Source of the DNA: Morococcus cerebrosus | GTDB lineage: Bacteria; Pseudomonadota; Gammaproteobacteria; Burkholderiales; Neisseriaceae | Length of the DNA stretch: 64,000 bases | Assembly: GCF_022749515.1 (NCBI RefSeq) | Contig: NZ_CP094242.1 | Span: forward strand, 2,170,001-2,234,000 | Direction of reading: 5' to 3' | Shown here: one piece after another, positions 9,875-22,966 of the stretch | How positions within the stretch are numbered: position 1 is the first letter of the stretch | How the letters are laid out: every line of letters begins with the position of its first letter | Notes under the pieces: generated by a model | Seen by the model: the letters and a program-made list of their open reading frames with translations, nothing else | Databases searched by the model: none | What the model was told of the DNA's origin: nothing | Position numbers and translations under genes: made by a program

Positions 9875-9904
9875 GCATTTAATCTTTGAAAGAAAAAATG
9901 CCCA

Positions 9905-9945
9905 AAGGTCGTCTGAAAACCCAACTCTGATTTTCAGACGACCTT
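9905..9945. terminator. DUS-pair hairpin next to IS copy B
   Basis: Inverted AAGGTCGTCTGAAAA arms. The right arm's last bases (CTT at 9943-9945) belong to IS copy B, whose insertion again rebuilt the DUS. Confidence 0.85.
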
Positions 9946-11022
9946 GGATTCGGATTTCAAGTGCAACACTAGGGTACCAGTGGTTGGAACAGATTTAAGA
10001 ATAAAACACTTGGCGTTTCGTAGCCAAGTGTTTTTCTCGGCCGGTGGTTCAACTCATCTTGAACCCTGCGTATCTCCCGATCGCTGATGTTTCGGAAATC
10101 GGTTTGTTTGGGGAAATATTGCCGGATGAGTCCATTGGTGTTCTCATTCAGCCCTTTCTCCCAAGAATGGTAAGGGCGACAAAAATAGGTTTCCGCCTTC
10201 AATGCTTTGGCTATTTTGGTGTGTTGGTAGAACTCTTTGCCGTTATCCATGGTAATGGTGTGGACTCTGGCTTTATATGCCTTTAATACCCTAATGGCCG
10301 CCCGGGCAGTGTCTTCGGCTTTTAAGTTCTTCAATTTGCAGATGATGGTGTAGCGGGTAGTGCGTTCGACCAAGGTCAATAACGCGCTTTTCTGATTTTT
10401 GCCGACGATGGTGTCGGCCTCCCAATCGCCGATGCGGGTTTTCTGGTCGACGATAGCAGGTCGGTTTTCTATGCCGACGCGGTCGGGCACTTTGCCTCTG
10501 GTCCATGTGCTGCCGTAGCGTTTGCGGTAGGGTTTGCTGCATATTCTGAGATGTTGCCACAAAGTGCCGCCGTTGCTTTTGTCTTGGCGGAGGTAGCGGT
10601 AAACGGTGCTGTGATGGAGTGTGATCCCGTGGTGTTTATGCAGGTAGGCACATACTTGTTCGGGACTGAGTTTGCGGCGGATAAGGGTGTCGATGTGTTG
10701 AATCAGCTGCGAATCGAGTTTATAGGGTTTTCGCCGGTGCTGTTTGGTCAGCCGGCTTTGCCGTTGGGCTTTATCGGCGCTGTATTGCTGCCCTTGGATG
10801 CAGTACCGCTTGATTTCTCGGCTGATGGTGCTTTTGTGGCGGTTGAGCTGTTTGGCGATTTCGGCGATGGTGCAGTGGCGGGACAGGTATTGGATATGGT
10901 ATCGTTCGTCTTGGGTCAGTTGTGTGTAGCCCATGGCAATCTTTCTTGCAGGAAAGGCCGTATGCTACCGCATACTGGCCTTTTTCTGTTATGGAAAGTT
11001 GCACTTCAAATGCGAATCCGCC
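9943..11022 (-). mobile_element. IS1655-like insertion sequence (IS30 family), copy B, 1080 bp
   Basis: Minus orientation. The GAC (GTC on the element strand) duplications are at 9940-9942 and 11023-11025. Excision in silico gives an intact DUS hairpin. The right flank continues CTTTTCTC into the promoter region of the purine permease, so this insertion lies only ~70 bp from that gene's probable -10. Confidence 0.93.
9969..10934 (-). CDS. IS30-family transposase (copy B)
   Basis: 321 residues, intact, DDE residues present (D in WEADTI, D in TMDNGK, E in NENTNG). It is the more diverged of the copies: MGYTQ start instead of MSYTQ, KRYC for KRHC, LIQHID for LVQHID and KAETYF for KAKTYF. This suggests it is not a fresh duplicate of copy A. 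Confidence 0.96.
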   Translation of the reverse strand: MGYTQLTQDERYHIQYLSRHCTIAEIAKQLNRHKSTISREIKRYCIQGQQYSADKAQRQSRLTKQHRRKPYKLDSQLIQHIDTLIRRKLSPEQVCAYLHKHHGITLHHSTVYRYLRQDKSNGGTLWQHLRICSKPYRKRYGSTWTRGKVPDRVGIENRPAIVDQKTRIGDWEADTIVGKNQKSALLTLVERTTRYTIICKLKNLKAEDTARAAIRVLKAYKARVHTITMDNGKEFYQHTKIAKALKAETYFCRPYHSWEKGLNENTNGLIRQYFPKQTDFRNISDREIRRVQDELNHRPRKTLGYETPSVLFLNLFQPLVP

Positions 11023-11090
11023 GACCTTTTCTCAAACCATTTCAACCGAAATGTTGACAATTTTTCACCCGATAACAAAGCGTTTTCAGT

Positions 11091-11096
11091 ATAATA
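11091..11096 (+). promoter_or_regulatory. Candidate -10 of the purine permease promoter
   Basis: A TATAAT box around 11091-11096 in CAGTATAATACC, ~40 bp before the start codon. No good -35 is at standard spacing; a TTGACA lies farther upstream near 11053. Transcription from the IS end cannot be excluded. Confidence 0.35.
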
Positions 11097-11134
11097 CCGC
11101 CCGCAAATTTCCTTTTTTTTGAAAAGCATAAATC

Positions 11135-12448
11135 ATGACTACTTCAAATCAAAATGTGCTGGAGCGTATATTCAATTTACGCGCAAACGGCACGAATGTA
11201 CGCACGGAGCTGATGGCAGGTCTGACCACCTTCCTCGCCATGTGTTACATCATCATCGTCAATCCGCTGATTCTCGGCGAAACAGGCATGGACATGGGCG
11301 CGGTATTCGTCGCCACCTGCATCGCTTCCGCCATCGGCTGCTTCGTGATGGGCTTCGTCGGTAACTATCCGATTGCGCTCGCACCGGGCATGGGTTTGAA
11401 CGCGTACTTTACTTTCGCCGTCGTCAAAGGCATGGGCGTGCCTTGGCAGGTGGCTTTGGGTGCGGTATTCGTTTCCGGCATCATTTTCATTTTATTCAGC
11501 TTTTTCAAAGTGCGCGAAATGCTGGTAAACGCGCTGCCTATGGGGTTGAAAATGTCGATTGCCGCCGGTATCGGGCTGTTTCTGTCGCTGATTGCGCTCA
11601 AAGGTTCCGGCATCATCGTCGCCAGCGACGCGACTTTGGTGAAGCTGGGCGACATCCACCAACCTGCTGCACTTTTGGTATTGGCAGGCTTCGCTATGGT
11701 GGTGGCTTTGGGGCATTTCCGCGTCAAAGGGGCGATTATCCTGACCATTCTGACGATTACCGCCATTTCCACCCTGCTGGGTTTGAGCGAGTTTAAAGGC
11801 GTGGTCGGCGAAATTCCGAGCATCGCGCCGACTTTCATGCAGATGGATTTCAACGGCTTGTTTACCCTCAGCATGGTCAGCGTGATTTTCGTCTTTTTCC
11901 TAGTTGATTTGTTTGACTCCACCGGCACGTTGGTCGGCGTTTCCCACCGAGCAGGCCTGCTGGAAGACGGCAAACTGCCTCGTCTGAAACGCGCCCTGTT
12001 CGCCGACTCAACCGCCATCGTCGCCGGCGCCGCGCTGGGTACGTCTTCAACCACGCCGTATGTCGAAAGTGCGGCGGGTGTTGCCGCAGGCGGCCGCACC
12101 GGTCTGACTGCCGTAACCGTCGGCGTATTGATGCTGGCGTGTCTGATTTTCTCACCGCTGGTGCAGAGCATTCCCGGTTTCGCCACCGCGCCTGCCCTGC
12201 TCTACGTCGGCGCGCAAATGCTGCGCAGCGCGCGTGAAATTGACTGGGAAGACATGACCGAAGCCGCCCCCGCTTTCCTGACCATCGTGTTCATGCCGTT
12301 TACCTATTCGATTGCAGACGGCATCGCCTTCGGCTTTATCAGCTATGCAGTGATTAAACTTTTGTGCAACCGCGTGAAAGACGTACCACCTATGGTGTGG
12401 ATAGTTGCCGTATTATGGGCGTTGAAATTTTGGTATTTAGGGGGCTAA
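11135..12448 (+). CDS. NCS2-family (AzgA type) purine permease
   Basis: 437 residues, inner membrane, about 12-14 membrane segments. The AzgA subgroup features are ELMAGLTTFLAMCYIIIVNP at the N terminus, the substrate-site helix ALAPGMGLNAYFTF, DLFDSTGTLVGVSHRAGLL and GTSSTTPYVESAAGVAAGGRTG. Members such as E. coli AdeP/GhxP import adenine or guanine/hypoxanthine with protons; which base is used here is not decidable. It begins MTTSNQNVLERIF. IS copy B lies immediately upstream and a DUS terminator plus an IS1106-like element immediately downstream. Confidence 0.92.
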   Translation: MTTSNQNVLERIFNLRANGTNVRTELMAGLTTFLAMCYIIIVNPLILGETGMDMGAVFVATCIASAIGCFVMGFVGNYPIALAPGMGLNAYFTFAVVKGMGVPWQVALGAVFVSGIIFILFSFFKVREMLVNALPMGLKMSIAAGIGLFLSLIALKGSGIIVASDATLVKLGDIHQPAALLVLAGFAMVVALGHFRVKGAIILTILTITAISTLLGLSEFKGVVGEIPSIAPTFMQMDFNGLFTLSMVSVIFVFFLVDLFDSTGTLVGVSHRAGLLEDGKLPRLKRALFADSTAIVAGAALGTSSTTPYVESAAGVAAGGRTGLTAVTVGVLMLACLIFSPLVQSIPGFATAPALLYVGAQMLRSAREIDWEDMTEAAPAFLTIVFMPFTYSIADGIAFGFISYAVIKLLCNRVKDVPPMVWIVAVLWALKFWYLGG

Positions 12449-12463
12449 TTGCTCCATCTGCAG

Positions 12464-12499
12464 AAAGGTCGTCTGAAAACAAGTTTTCAGACGACCTTT
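12464..12499. terminator. DUS-pair hairpin terminator of purine permease gene
   Basis: AAAGGTCGTCTGAAAAC, 2-nt loop region, and complement, then T-rich. The IS1106-like element inserted 9 bp beyond it. Confidence 0.85.
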
Positions 12500-12703
12500 T
12501 ATATATAATGAGACCTTTGCAAAAAAACCCTTCCCCCGACAGCCGAAACCCAAACACAGGTTTTCGTCTATTTCCGCTCCTAATTGCTCCTGATTTTACC
12601 CAAATATCCCCTTAATCCTCCCCGAATACCCGATAATCAGGCATCCGGGCCGCCTTTTAGGCAGCAACAGGCACACTTAGCCTGTTAGCCGCTTTCAACA
12701 GGT

Positions 12704-13783
12704 GGCGGATTCGCATTTGAAGTGCAACTTTCCATAACAGAAAAAGGCCAGTATGCGGTAGCATACGGCCTTTCCTGCAAGAAAGATTGCCATGAGCTAC
12801 ACACAACTGACCCAAGACGAACGATACCATATCCAATACCTGTCCCGCCACTGCACCATCGCCGAAATCGCCAAACAGCTCAACCGCCACAAAAGCACCA
12901 TCAGCCGAGAAATCAAGCGGCACTGCATCCAAGGACAGCAATACAGCGCCGATAAAGCCCAACGGCAAAACCGGCTGACCAAACAGCACCGGCGAAAACC
13001 CTATAAGCTCGATTCGCAGCTGGTTCAACACATCGACACCCTTATCCGCCGCAAACTCAGTCCCGAACAAGTATGTGCCTACCTGCATAAACACCACGGG
13101 ATCACACTCCATCACAGCACCGTTTACCGCTACCTCCGCCAAGACAAAAGCAACGGCGGCACTTTGTGGCAACACCTCAGAATATGCAGCAAACCCTACC
13201 GCAAACGCTACGGCAGCACATGGACCAGAGGCAAAGTGCCCAACCGCGTCGGCATAGAGAACCGACCTGCTATCGTCGACCAGAAAACCCGCATCGGCGA
13301 TTGGGAGGCCGACACCATCGTCGGCAAAAATCAGAAAAGCGCGTTATTGACCTTGGTCGAACGCACTACCCGCTACACCATCATCTGCAAATTAAAGAAC
13401 TTAAAAGCCGAAGACACTGCCCGGGCGGCCATTAGGGTATTAAAGGCATATAAAGCCAGAGTCCACACCATCACCATGGATAACGGCAAAGAGTTCTACC
13501 AACACACCAAAATAGCCAAAGCCTTGAAGGCGAAAACCTATTTTTGCCGCCCTTACCATTCTTGGGAGAAAGGGCTGAATGAGAACACCAATGGACTCAT
13601 CCGGCAATATTTCCCCAAACAAACCGATTTCCGAAACATCAGCGATCGGGAGATACGCAGGGTTCAAGATGAGTTGAACCACCGGCCGAGAAAAACACTT
13701 GGCTACGAAACGCCAAGTGTTTTATTCTTAAATCTGTTCCAACCACTGGTACCCTAGTGTTGCACTTGAAATCCGAATCCAAG
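12704..13783 (+). mobile_element. IS1655-like insertion sequence (IS30 family), copy C, 1080 bp
   Basis: Same ends as the other copies, but the duplication is GGT (12701-12703, 13784-13786). Removing it joins CAACAGGTTTAAAC, restoring the IS1106-like transposase frame (..CLNLLKAA..). This is the only copy not placed in a DUS, and it fixes the element ends and 3-bp duplication length unambiguously. Confidence 0.95.
12792..13757 (+). CDS. IS30-family transposase (copy C)
   Basis: 321 residues, intact and almost identical to copy A (VPNRVG in place of VPDRVG). It has the same HTH and DD(33)E core. The high identity of A and C points to a recent transposition event linking these two. Confidence 0.96.
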   Translation: MSYTQLTQDERYHIQYLSRHCTIAEIAKQLNRHKSTISREIKRHCIQGQQYSADKAQRQNRLTKQHRRKPYKLDSQLVQHIDTLIRRKLSPEQVCAYLHKHHGITLHHSTVYRYLRQDKSNGGTLWQHLRICSKPYRKRYGSTWTRGKVPNRVGIENRPAIVDQKTRIGDWEADTIVGKNQKSALLTLVERTTRYTIICKLKNLKAEDTARAAIRVLKAYKARVHTITMDNGKEFYQHTKIAKALKAKTYFCRPYHSWEKGLNENTNGLIRQYFPKQTDFRNISDREIRRVQDELNHRPRKTLGYETPSVLFLNLFQPLVP

Positions 13784-14896
13784 GGTTTAAACACATCGCC
13801 TTCAGATGGCTTTGCGCACTCACTTTACACAGACCAAAATAGGCTGCCCGGGCGTAGCGGAATTTACGGTGCAGCGTACCGAAGCTTTGTTCGACCACAT
13901 AACGGGTCTTCGACAAATATCGGTTGCGCTTCGTTTGCGCTTCCGTCAACGGACGGTTGCGGTGGGCTTTGCGCATAATGCCGTCTAACAACTGATGCTC
14001 TTTCAGATGTTGCCGGTTTTCCTTGCTGTCGTAGCCTTTGTCGGCATAGACGGTCGTACCTTCGGCAATGCCTTCCAACAAAGGGGACAGATGGTTGCAC
14101 TCATGGGTATTGGCAGGAGTGATGTGCAGTTTCTCGATATAGCCTTCCTCATCGGTACGGGTATGTTGTTTGTAACCGAGTTTGTAGAGGCCGTTTTTCT
14201 TTGTCCAACGGGCATCTTTGTCCTTACTCGGTGTGGTTTGGCCGCTGACTTGTCCTTCCTCGTCGACTTCTATGGCCTGACGCTGTTTGCTGCCGGCAGT
14301 CTGAATAATGGTGGCGTCAATGACGGCGGCGGATGCTTTCTCTACTTTTAGGTTTTTTTCGGCCAGTTGGCAGTTAATCAGTTCCAGCAATTCGGACAGG
14401 GTGTCGTCTTGCGCCAGCCAGTTACGGTAGCGGCATAAGGTGCTGTAATCGGGGATGCTCAGTTCGTCAAAACGGCAAAACAGGTTGAAATCGATGCGGG
14501 TGATGAGGCTGTGTTCGAGTTCGGGATCGGAGAGGCTGTGCCATTGTCCGAGCAGGACGGCTTTGAACATGGACAACAGGGGATAGGCGGGACGGCCGCG
14601 GTGGTCTCTAAGGTAACGGGTTCTTTGACGGTTCAGGTATTGTTCGATCGGTTGCCAATCAATCACCTGATCCAACTTCAATAATGGGAAGCGGTCGATG
14701 TGTTTGGCGATCATGGCTTGTGCGGTTTGCTGGAAGAAGGTGCTCATAGGAAATCCCCTAAATGTCTTGGTGGGAATTTAGGGGATTTTGGGGAATTTTG
14801 CAAAGGTCTCATAATAAGTAGTGGCTCAGACTCTACTTAATTAATATTAGTTTAAATAGATGTACAAACCATTCAGTAATAACTGCACAAACCCTC

Positions 14897-15364
14897 TTAA
14901 AGCCGATATACGGAACAGTTTTTATCTGCACCAGAAAAATAGTTTTTCTTAACATCATCACAAGAACTAGCAGTACTCTCACAAATAAAAGTCGTTAGAG
15001 ATTCATTAATCTTTATTACCCTAGGTTCTTTATTTTTATCCAATGCAACTGCCTTTAAAGTAAATTTCCCATCTAACGCGCCCCTTGCAAGCCCATGAGG
15101 ATAAATACAAAAGTTTTCTAAACTCCGAGAGTTAGGCAAATCAGGCCACGCTGTAGAAGTTTTCTTGAAACTACCATTCTGCTGATAAAATCGTTCCATA
15201 AACTGAGCACTCTCAACAAGCGCTGCCAGAGCCTGACGTATTTCAGAGTCTCTAATATATTTTTGATAGCTTGGATAAGCTATTGAAGTTAAAATCCCAA
15301 TTATTGCAATTACAAAGATTAATTGAGTAAGAGAATACCCTTTACAATTTTCTTTATTCATCAT
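14897..15364 (-). CDS. comP: ComP, minor type IV pilin and DUS receptor
   Basis: 155 residues. A short basic leader ends in KG, then the type III pilin helix YSLTQLIFVIAIIGILTSIA. The globular part matches remembered neisserial ComP closely: AQFMERFYQQNGSFKKTSTAW, GLARGALDGKFTLKAVALDK and INESLTTFICESTASSC, with paired cysteines in the C-terminal region. ComP is exposed on type IV pili and binds DUS during natural transformation. Oddity: position +5 of the mature pilin is Gln (CAA) instead of the near-universal Glu. Two in-frame ATGs (15364, 15361) are possible; AGGTAATAA precedes the first. It lies 170 bp downstream of comEA on the same strand. Confidence 0.9.
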   Translation of the reverse strand: MMNKENCKGYSLTQLIFVIAIIGILTSIAYPSYQKYIRDSEIRQALAALVESAQFMERFYQQNGSFKKTSTAWPDLPNSRSLENFCIYPHGLARGALDGKFTLKAVALDKNKEPRVIKINESLTTFICESTASSCDDVKKNYFSGADKNCSVYRL

Positions 15365-15534
15365 TTATTACCTATTAATAATTTCATCACCCAATTTTAA
15401 TATATATCCTTTCATAATAAGATCTTTTGGGTTTACAACACTTACTTTCAGACTAACTAAAGCCGCCCATATTTTCTTCCGAGCAGAATAGAAGCCTACA
15501 TCTCAAACTCCTTGTCCTAATGCTTCCGGTTAAT

Positions 15535-15825
15535 TTACTTTTGAATAGTGTTTTTAGCTTTTGGGTTGGCAGGTGCGGGAGCGACGGTTGCTTCGGTCTT
15601 CAGTTTGGAGAAGATACCCTCGCCGATGCCTTTGACGTTTTTGAGCTCCTCAACCGATTTAAAGGCACCGTGCTGCTGACGGTAGTCCGCAATGGCTTTG
15701 GCTTTGGCCGGACCGATGCCGGGCAGGGCTTCCAATTCGGACGGGGAGGCGGTATTGATGTTGACGGCGGCCAGCGACAGCGAGGCGGTCAGAACGGAGA
15801 GTGCGGCAAAGAGGAATTTTTTCAT
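15535..15825 (-). CDS. comEA: ComEA-type periplasmic DNA-binding protein (ComE)
   Basis: 96 residues: signal peptide ([20 protein letters not shown]) then a helix-hairpin-helix pair ([20 protein letters not shown] ... [15 protein letters not shown]) that binds double-stranded DNA without sequence preference. In the periplasm it acts as a ratchet pulling in DNA during transformation. The Ala/Pro/Lys tail is probably disordered. Neisserial comE genes are typically found next to rRNA operons, and here it follows the 5S gene on the same strand, upstream of comP. Confidence 0.95.
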   Translation of the reverse strand: MKKFLFAALSVLTASLSLAAVNINTASPSELEALPGIGPAKAKAIADYRQQHGAFKSVEELKNVKGIGEGIFSKLKTEATVAPAPANPKAKNTIQK

Positions 15826-16060
15826 AAGGGCGTTTTCCTATCATTTCGTTAATATGGACGGCATCGCCGTGGAGGCGTTACCACTAAATATTTTATTATC
15901 ATATGCTTTTCATCATTTTAACTCAAACAATTTTAAATATTTCCAACTTCACTATCCCCAAATGTATTTATTCTGCAACATTCCCCAACTTACTTCAATT
16001 CCGGAGCGGCCTCCTCCCACATCAATAAAGCCCATCCTTCTGCAACCGGATCATCCGGAA
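15826..16060. other. Non-coding gap between comEA and CREE
   Basis: AT-rich, no credible gene and no DUS pair. It should contain the comEA promoter, but I see no convincing -35/-10 pair. Confidence 0.4.
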
Positions 16061-16167
16061 TATAGTGGATTAAATTTAAATCAGGACAAGGCGACGAAGC
16101 CGCAGACAGTACAGATAGTACGGCAAGGCGAGGCAACGCCGTACTGGTTTAAAGTTAATCCACTATA
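16061..16167. repeat. Correia repeat enclosed element (CREE), short 107-bp form
   Basis: TATAGTGGATTAA and TTAATCCACTATA termini with the internal ~50-bp block of the 157-bp form deleted. It sits between the rRNA operon terminator and comEA. Confidence 0.93.
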
Positions 16168-16235
16168 TTACCCCACTCCACCTCACCGCCGCCATACAGG
16201 GTAATGATGTTCGCCAAACCGAAACGATACAAAGT

Positions 16236-16263
16236 AAAAGCCCCCGACATCTGTCGGGGGCTT
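16236..16263 (-). terminator. rRNA operon terminator
   Basis: On the minus strand AGCCCCCGACA-GA-TGTCGGGGGCTTTT: a GC-rich stem followed by T residues, just past the 5S gene. Confidence 0.92.
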
Positions 16264-16271
16264 AGAATAGG

Positions 16272-16387
16272 TGTTTGGCAGTGACCTACTTTCGCATGGA
16301 AGAACCACACTATCATCGGCGCTGAGTCGTTTCACGGTCCTGTTCGGGATGGGAAGGCGTGGGACCAACTCGCTATGGCCGCCAAAC
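16272..16387 (-). rRNA. rrf: 5S ribosomal RNA
   Basis: Minus-strand sequence starts TTTGGCGGCCATAGCGAG and contains the conserved CCCATCCCGAACAGG and GGTCACTGCCAAA segments; 5' and 3' ends pair. The exact termini may be off by a few bases. Confidence 0.93.
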
Positions 16388-16481
16388 TTAAACTGTACAA
16401 ATCGGCAAAGCCTTAATCAATATATTCGGTGATGACTGAATCAGTCAGTAAGCTTTTTATTTGAAGTTCTTCAAATGATAG

Positions 16482-19371
<2,890 letters not shown>

Positions 19372-19801
19372 CTATCATTTCAAGAACTTCTCTGACTTTG
19401 CCTGATATTCCGTTGACTAGAACATCAAACTTGAATTTCCTACTCTGATAAAGCTTACTGCTTGTTGTGTCTTAATCCCGCCTTTTGTCTTTCGGGATTA
19501 AGTCGATACAATCATCACCCAAATACTGTACCTGTTTTTCTTTTCCTGTTCAGGAGACAACTGACCGTTTGCAATCGGTCAATCATCAAAAACAGACACA
19601 TTGTCTTTGTTTGTTGATTTCGGCTTTCCAATTTGTTAAAGATCGATGCGTTCAATATTGCTATTTACTTCGCAAATCAAAATGAGCTGATTATTATAGC
19701 AGCCTTTCTTTTTCCGTCAAACTGATTCGTCAGCAGACTTCTCTTTAGAAAAAAAGAAAGCAGTTACACTGCCTTTTAACTCGCTTTGATTTGGAAAGTA
19801 T
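19372..19801 (-). other. rRNA internal spacer with boxA
   Basis: Spacer between tRNA-Ala and 23S. Minus-strand GATCTTTAACAAATT at about 19632-19646 is a boxA-type antitermination site in front of 23S. The remainder will form the RNase III processing stem; no protein gene seen. Confidence 0.7.
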
Positions 19802-19877
19802 TGGTGGAGGCAAACGGGATCGAACCGATGACCCCCTGCTTGCAAAGCAGGTGCTCTACCAACTGAGCTATGCCCCC
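19802..19877 (-). tRNA. tRNA-Ala (TGC)
   Basis: 76 nt with encoded CCA. GGGGGCATAGCTCAGTTGGT start, anticodon loop CTTTGCAAG with TGC, T-loop GGTTCGATCC. Lies within the rRNA operon spacer. Confidence 0.97.
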
Positions 19878-19882
19878 GTTCT

Positions 19883-19959
<77 letters not shown>

Positions 19960-20057
19960 GGATTCTCTTCTTAAGCGAATCTTGTCTTCACTCAAGCATT
20001 TTTCCGCATCTTCTACAGTTTACCGATAAGTGTGAATACGACAGCCTCTTCTTTCTC

Positions 20058-21602
<1,545 letters not shown>

Positions 21603-21726
21603 ATCTCTAACTTTTTAACTTCTGGTCTGCTTCAAAGAAACCAACAGGACAATGTCTAAAACATCATCTTGTCTGTCTTTCAAACAGTGTGAGGCTGTCG
21701 CACTCACACTTATCGGTAATCTGTTT

Positions 21727-21738
21727 TGTTAAAGAGCA
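21727..21738 (-). promoter_or_regulatory. rRNA leader boxA antitermination site
   Basis: Minus strand TGCTCTTTAACA, identical to the classical boxA, ~125 nt before 16S. Confidence 0.85.
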
Positions 21739-21745
21739 AAAACGA

Positions 21746-21773
21746 ATTATAAAGCATTTCATCTCGTTGTCAA
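21746..21773 (-). promoter_or_regulatory. rRNA operon promoter
   Basis: Minus strand TTGACA (21768-21773), 16-bp spacer, TATAAT (21746-21751), directly before boxA and the 16S leader; a near-consensus sigma-70 promoter. Confidence 0.85.
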
Positions 21774-21971
21774 TCAAAACTTTTCTCGAAACCTCGAAAA
21801 ATCAGACCAACTGTGATATACTTACCTGTTCGTTACAATCACCGCCAAAGCAGCGAAGAACCGAACTATACCCCTACCCTCAAAAACCGTCAACTCCCAA
21901 ATAACAAAAAATTCCACAAAACCTAACAACAACCTGAAATACAAAGACTTTTATTTCAAATCAAAAACACC
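21774..21971. other. Non-coding region upstream of rRNA promoter
   Basis: AT-rich stretch with no gene seen; it could contain an UP element immediately beyond 21774 (A/T tracts). Confidence 0.4.
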
Positions 21972-22005
21972 AAAGGTCGTCTGAAATCCCTTTCAGACGA
22001 CCTTT
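21972..22005. terminator. DUS-pair hairpin terminator of the ccsA-like gene
   Basis: AAAGGTCGTCTGAAA and complement with a 5-nt loop, 39 bp beyond the ccsA-like stop codon. Confidence 0.85.
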
Positions 22006-22043
22006 ATTAATCCAAATGCACTATTACCCGAATAACTCTCATC

Positions 22044-22850
22044 TTAACGCTGCAGCAAGATTTCCAATACAAACTTGCTTCCTACATAAGCGAACATTAG
22101 GCTGACAAACCCGATGATTGTCCAAACGGCTGCTTTTTTTCCCCGCCATGCCGTCATACTGTGCTTAAGCAGCAACGAACCATAAATTATCCATGAGAGG
22201 ATGCCGAATACGGTTTTATGGGTAAATGTAACAGGTTTACCAAATACAGCCTCTGCAAAAAATGTCCCGCTGACAACCGAATAGGTTAATAAGATAAAAC
22301 CTACCCACATCCCCTGGAACATGAGCTTTTCCAAACTCAGTAAAGACGGCAGAAAACCGGACAAACTGGAAACACGTCGCCTATGCAGGTTACGGTTGAG
22401 CAGCAAAATCAAAACGGCAAACAAGGTCACAATACCGAATAAACCGTATGCCAGCAACGATGTACCAATGTGCGACATAAACGGCAAATCATTGATTTGG
22501 TAACCAACATATTTACCCGGAAACAGCGCACCCAATAATAAGGTAAACGCTGCGCAAGGATATAAAAGCAGCTGCAATCCGCGCAGACGATAGAAAAAAC
22601 TACCAACGAAATACACCAGTAGCATTAACCATACAATTAAACTGACGGAATAACCGAAGCCCATAATCAATACTTTGTCTTGAATGACGGGCATGAGCAA
22701 TACGGCACCGTGCATAGTTAACGCGGCACCCAAAACTGCCAGTTCGGCTTTTAGGGGATAATCTTTAATATCTCGGGTCTTGTGGTTGAACCAAACGAAT
22801 ATACCCAATCCGGCATACACCAGTATCAGGCAAATCAGGATAGTCGGCAT
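22044..22850 (-). CDS. Cytochrome c assembly family membrane protein (CcsA/YpjD-like)
   Basis: 268 residues with about eight membrane helices. The family pattern is present: conserved His in LTMHGAVLL, the region DLPFMSHIGTSLLAYGLFG, and GKPVTFTHKTVFGILSWIIYG with His residues proposed to contact haem in CcsA/HemX-type proteins. It lies divergent from ffh, as YpjD homologues do in several beta- and gammaproteobacteria. The frame is open upstream to 22964, but that would overlap the ffh leader; MPTILICLILVYAGLG is a normal first helix, so 22850 was chosen. The exact role (haem handling or cytochrome c maturation) is inferred from family. Confidence 0.85.
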   Translation of the reverse strand: MPTILICLILVYAGLGIFVWFNHKTRDIKDYPLKAELAVLGAALTMHGAVLLMPVIQDKVLIMGFGYSVSLIVWLMLLVYFVGSFFYRLRGLQLLLYPCAAFTLLLGALFPGKYVGYQINDLPFMSHIGTSLLAYGLFGIVTLFAVLILLLNRNLHRRRVSSLSGFLPSLLSLEKLMFQGMWVGFILLTYSVVSGTFFAEAVFGKPVTFTHKTVFGILSWIIYGSLLLKHSMTAWRGKKAAVWTIIGFVSLMFAYVGSKFVLEILLQR

Positions 22851-22966
22851 AACAAACTTTCTTGGCGCGCATACATAACCGCACGCGATAGTGTAAAATA
22901 ATCTCAATTTTATTTTAGCAAAGAATGCCCCGAACAGGGCAGCTATTATCATTACCAAGGACAAGC

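Larger units (their letters stand above)
12657..14747 (-). pseudogene. IS5-family (IS1106-like) transposase, split by IS copy C
   Basis: The main part (14747 down to 13784) begins MSTFFQQTAQAMIAKHIDRF. It carries the DDE core, with D in AVIDATIIQTAG, D in VYADKGYDS and E in RYVVEQSFGTLHRK. It is cut after HLKAMCLN; the detached last ~13 codons (LLKAANRLSVPVAA, 12657-12703) are on the far side of IS copy C. Read through the junction, the gene now ends with about 18 foreign residues (PWIRISSATLGYQWLEQI) encoded by the IS30-family end, giving a 339-residue chimera. Catalytic residues remain, but activity is doubtful. Confidence 0.9.
12509..14811 (-). mobile_element. IS1106-like insertion sequence (IS5 family), interrupted by IS copy C
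   Basis: Terminal inverted repeats TGAGACCTTTGCAAAA at both ends and a 3-bp TAA duplication (12506-12508, 14812-14814). Subtracting the nested 1080-bp element and its 3-bp duplication leaves about 1220 bp, a normal IS5-group size. The stretch 12509-12656 is the non-coding end next to the transposase 3' end. Because the transposase is broken the copy should be non-autonomous. Confidence 0.9.

Noticed and set aside
10551..11057. Long frames antisense to each IS30-family transposase (e.g. MLPQSAAVAFVLAEVAVNGAV)
   Set aside because: Present in all copies only because they mirror the transposase codons; they vary with it and have no ribosome site.
15692..16204. 170-residue plus-strand frame through comEA and CREE
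   Set aside because: Antisense to comEA and runs across a CREE; no conserved features.
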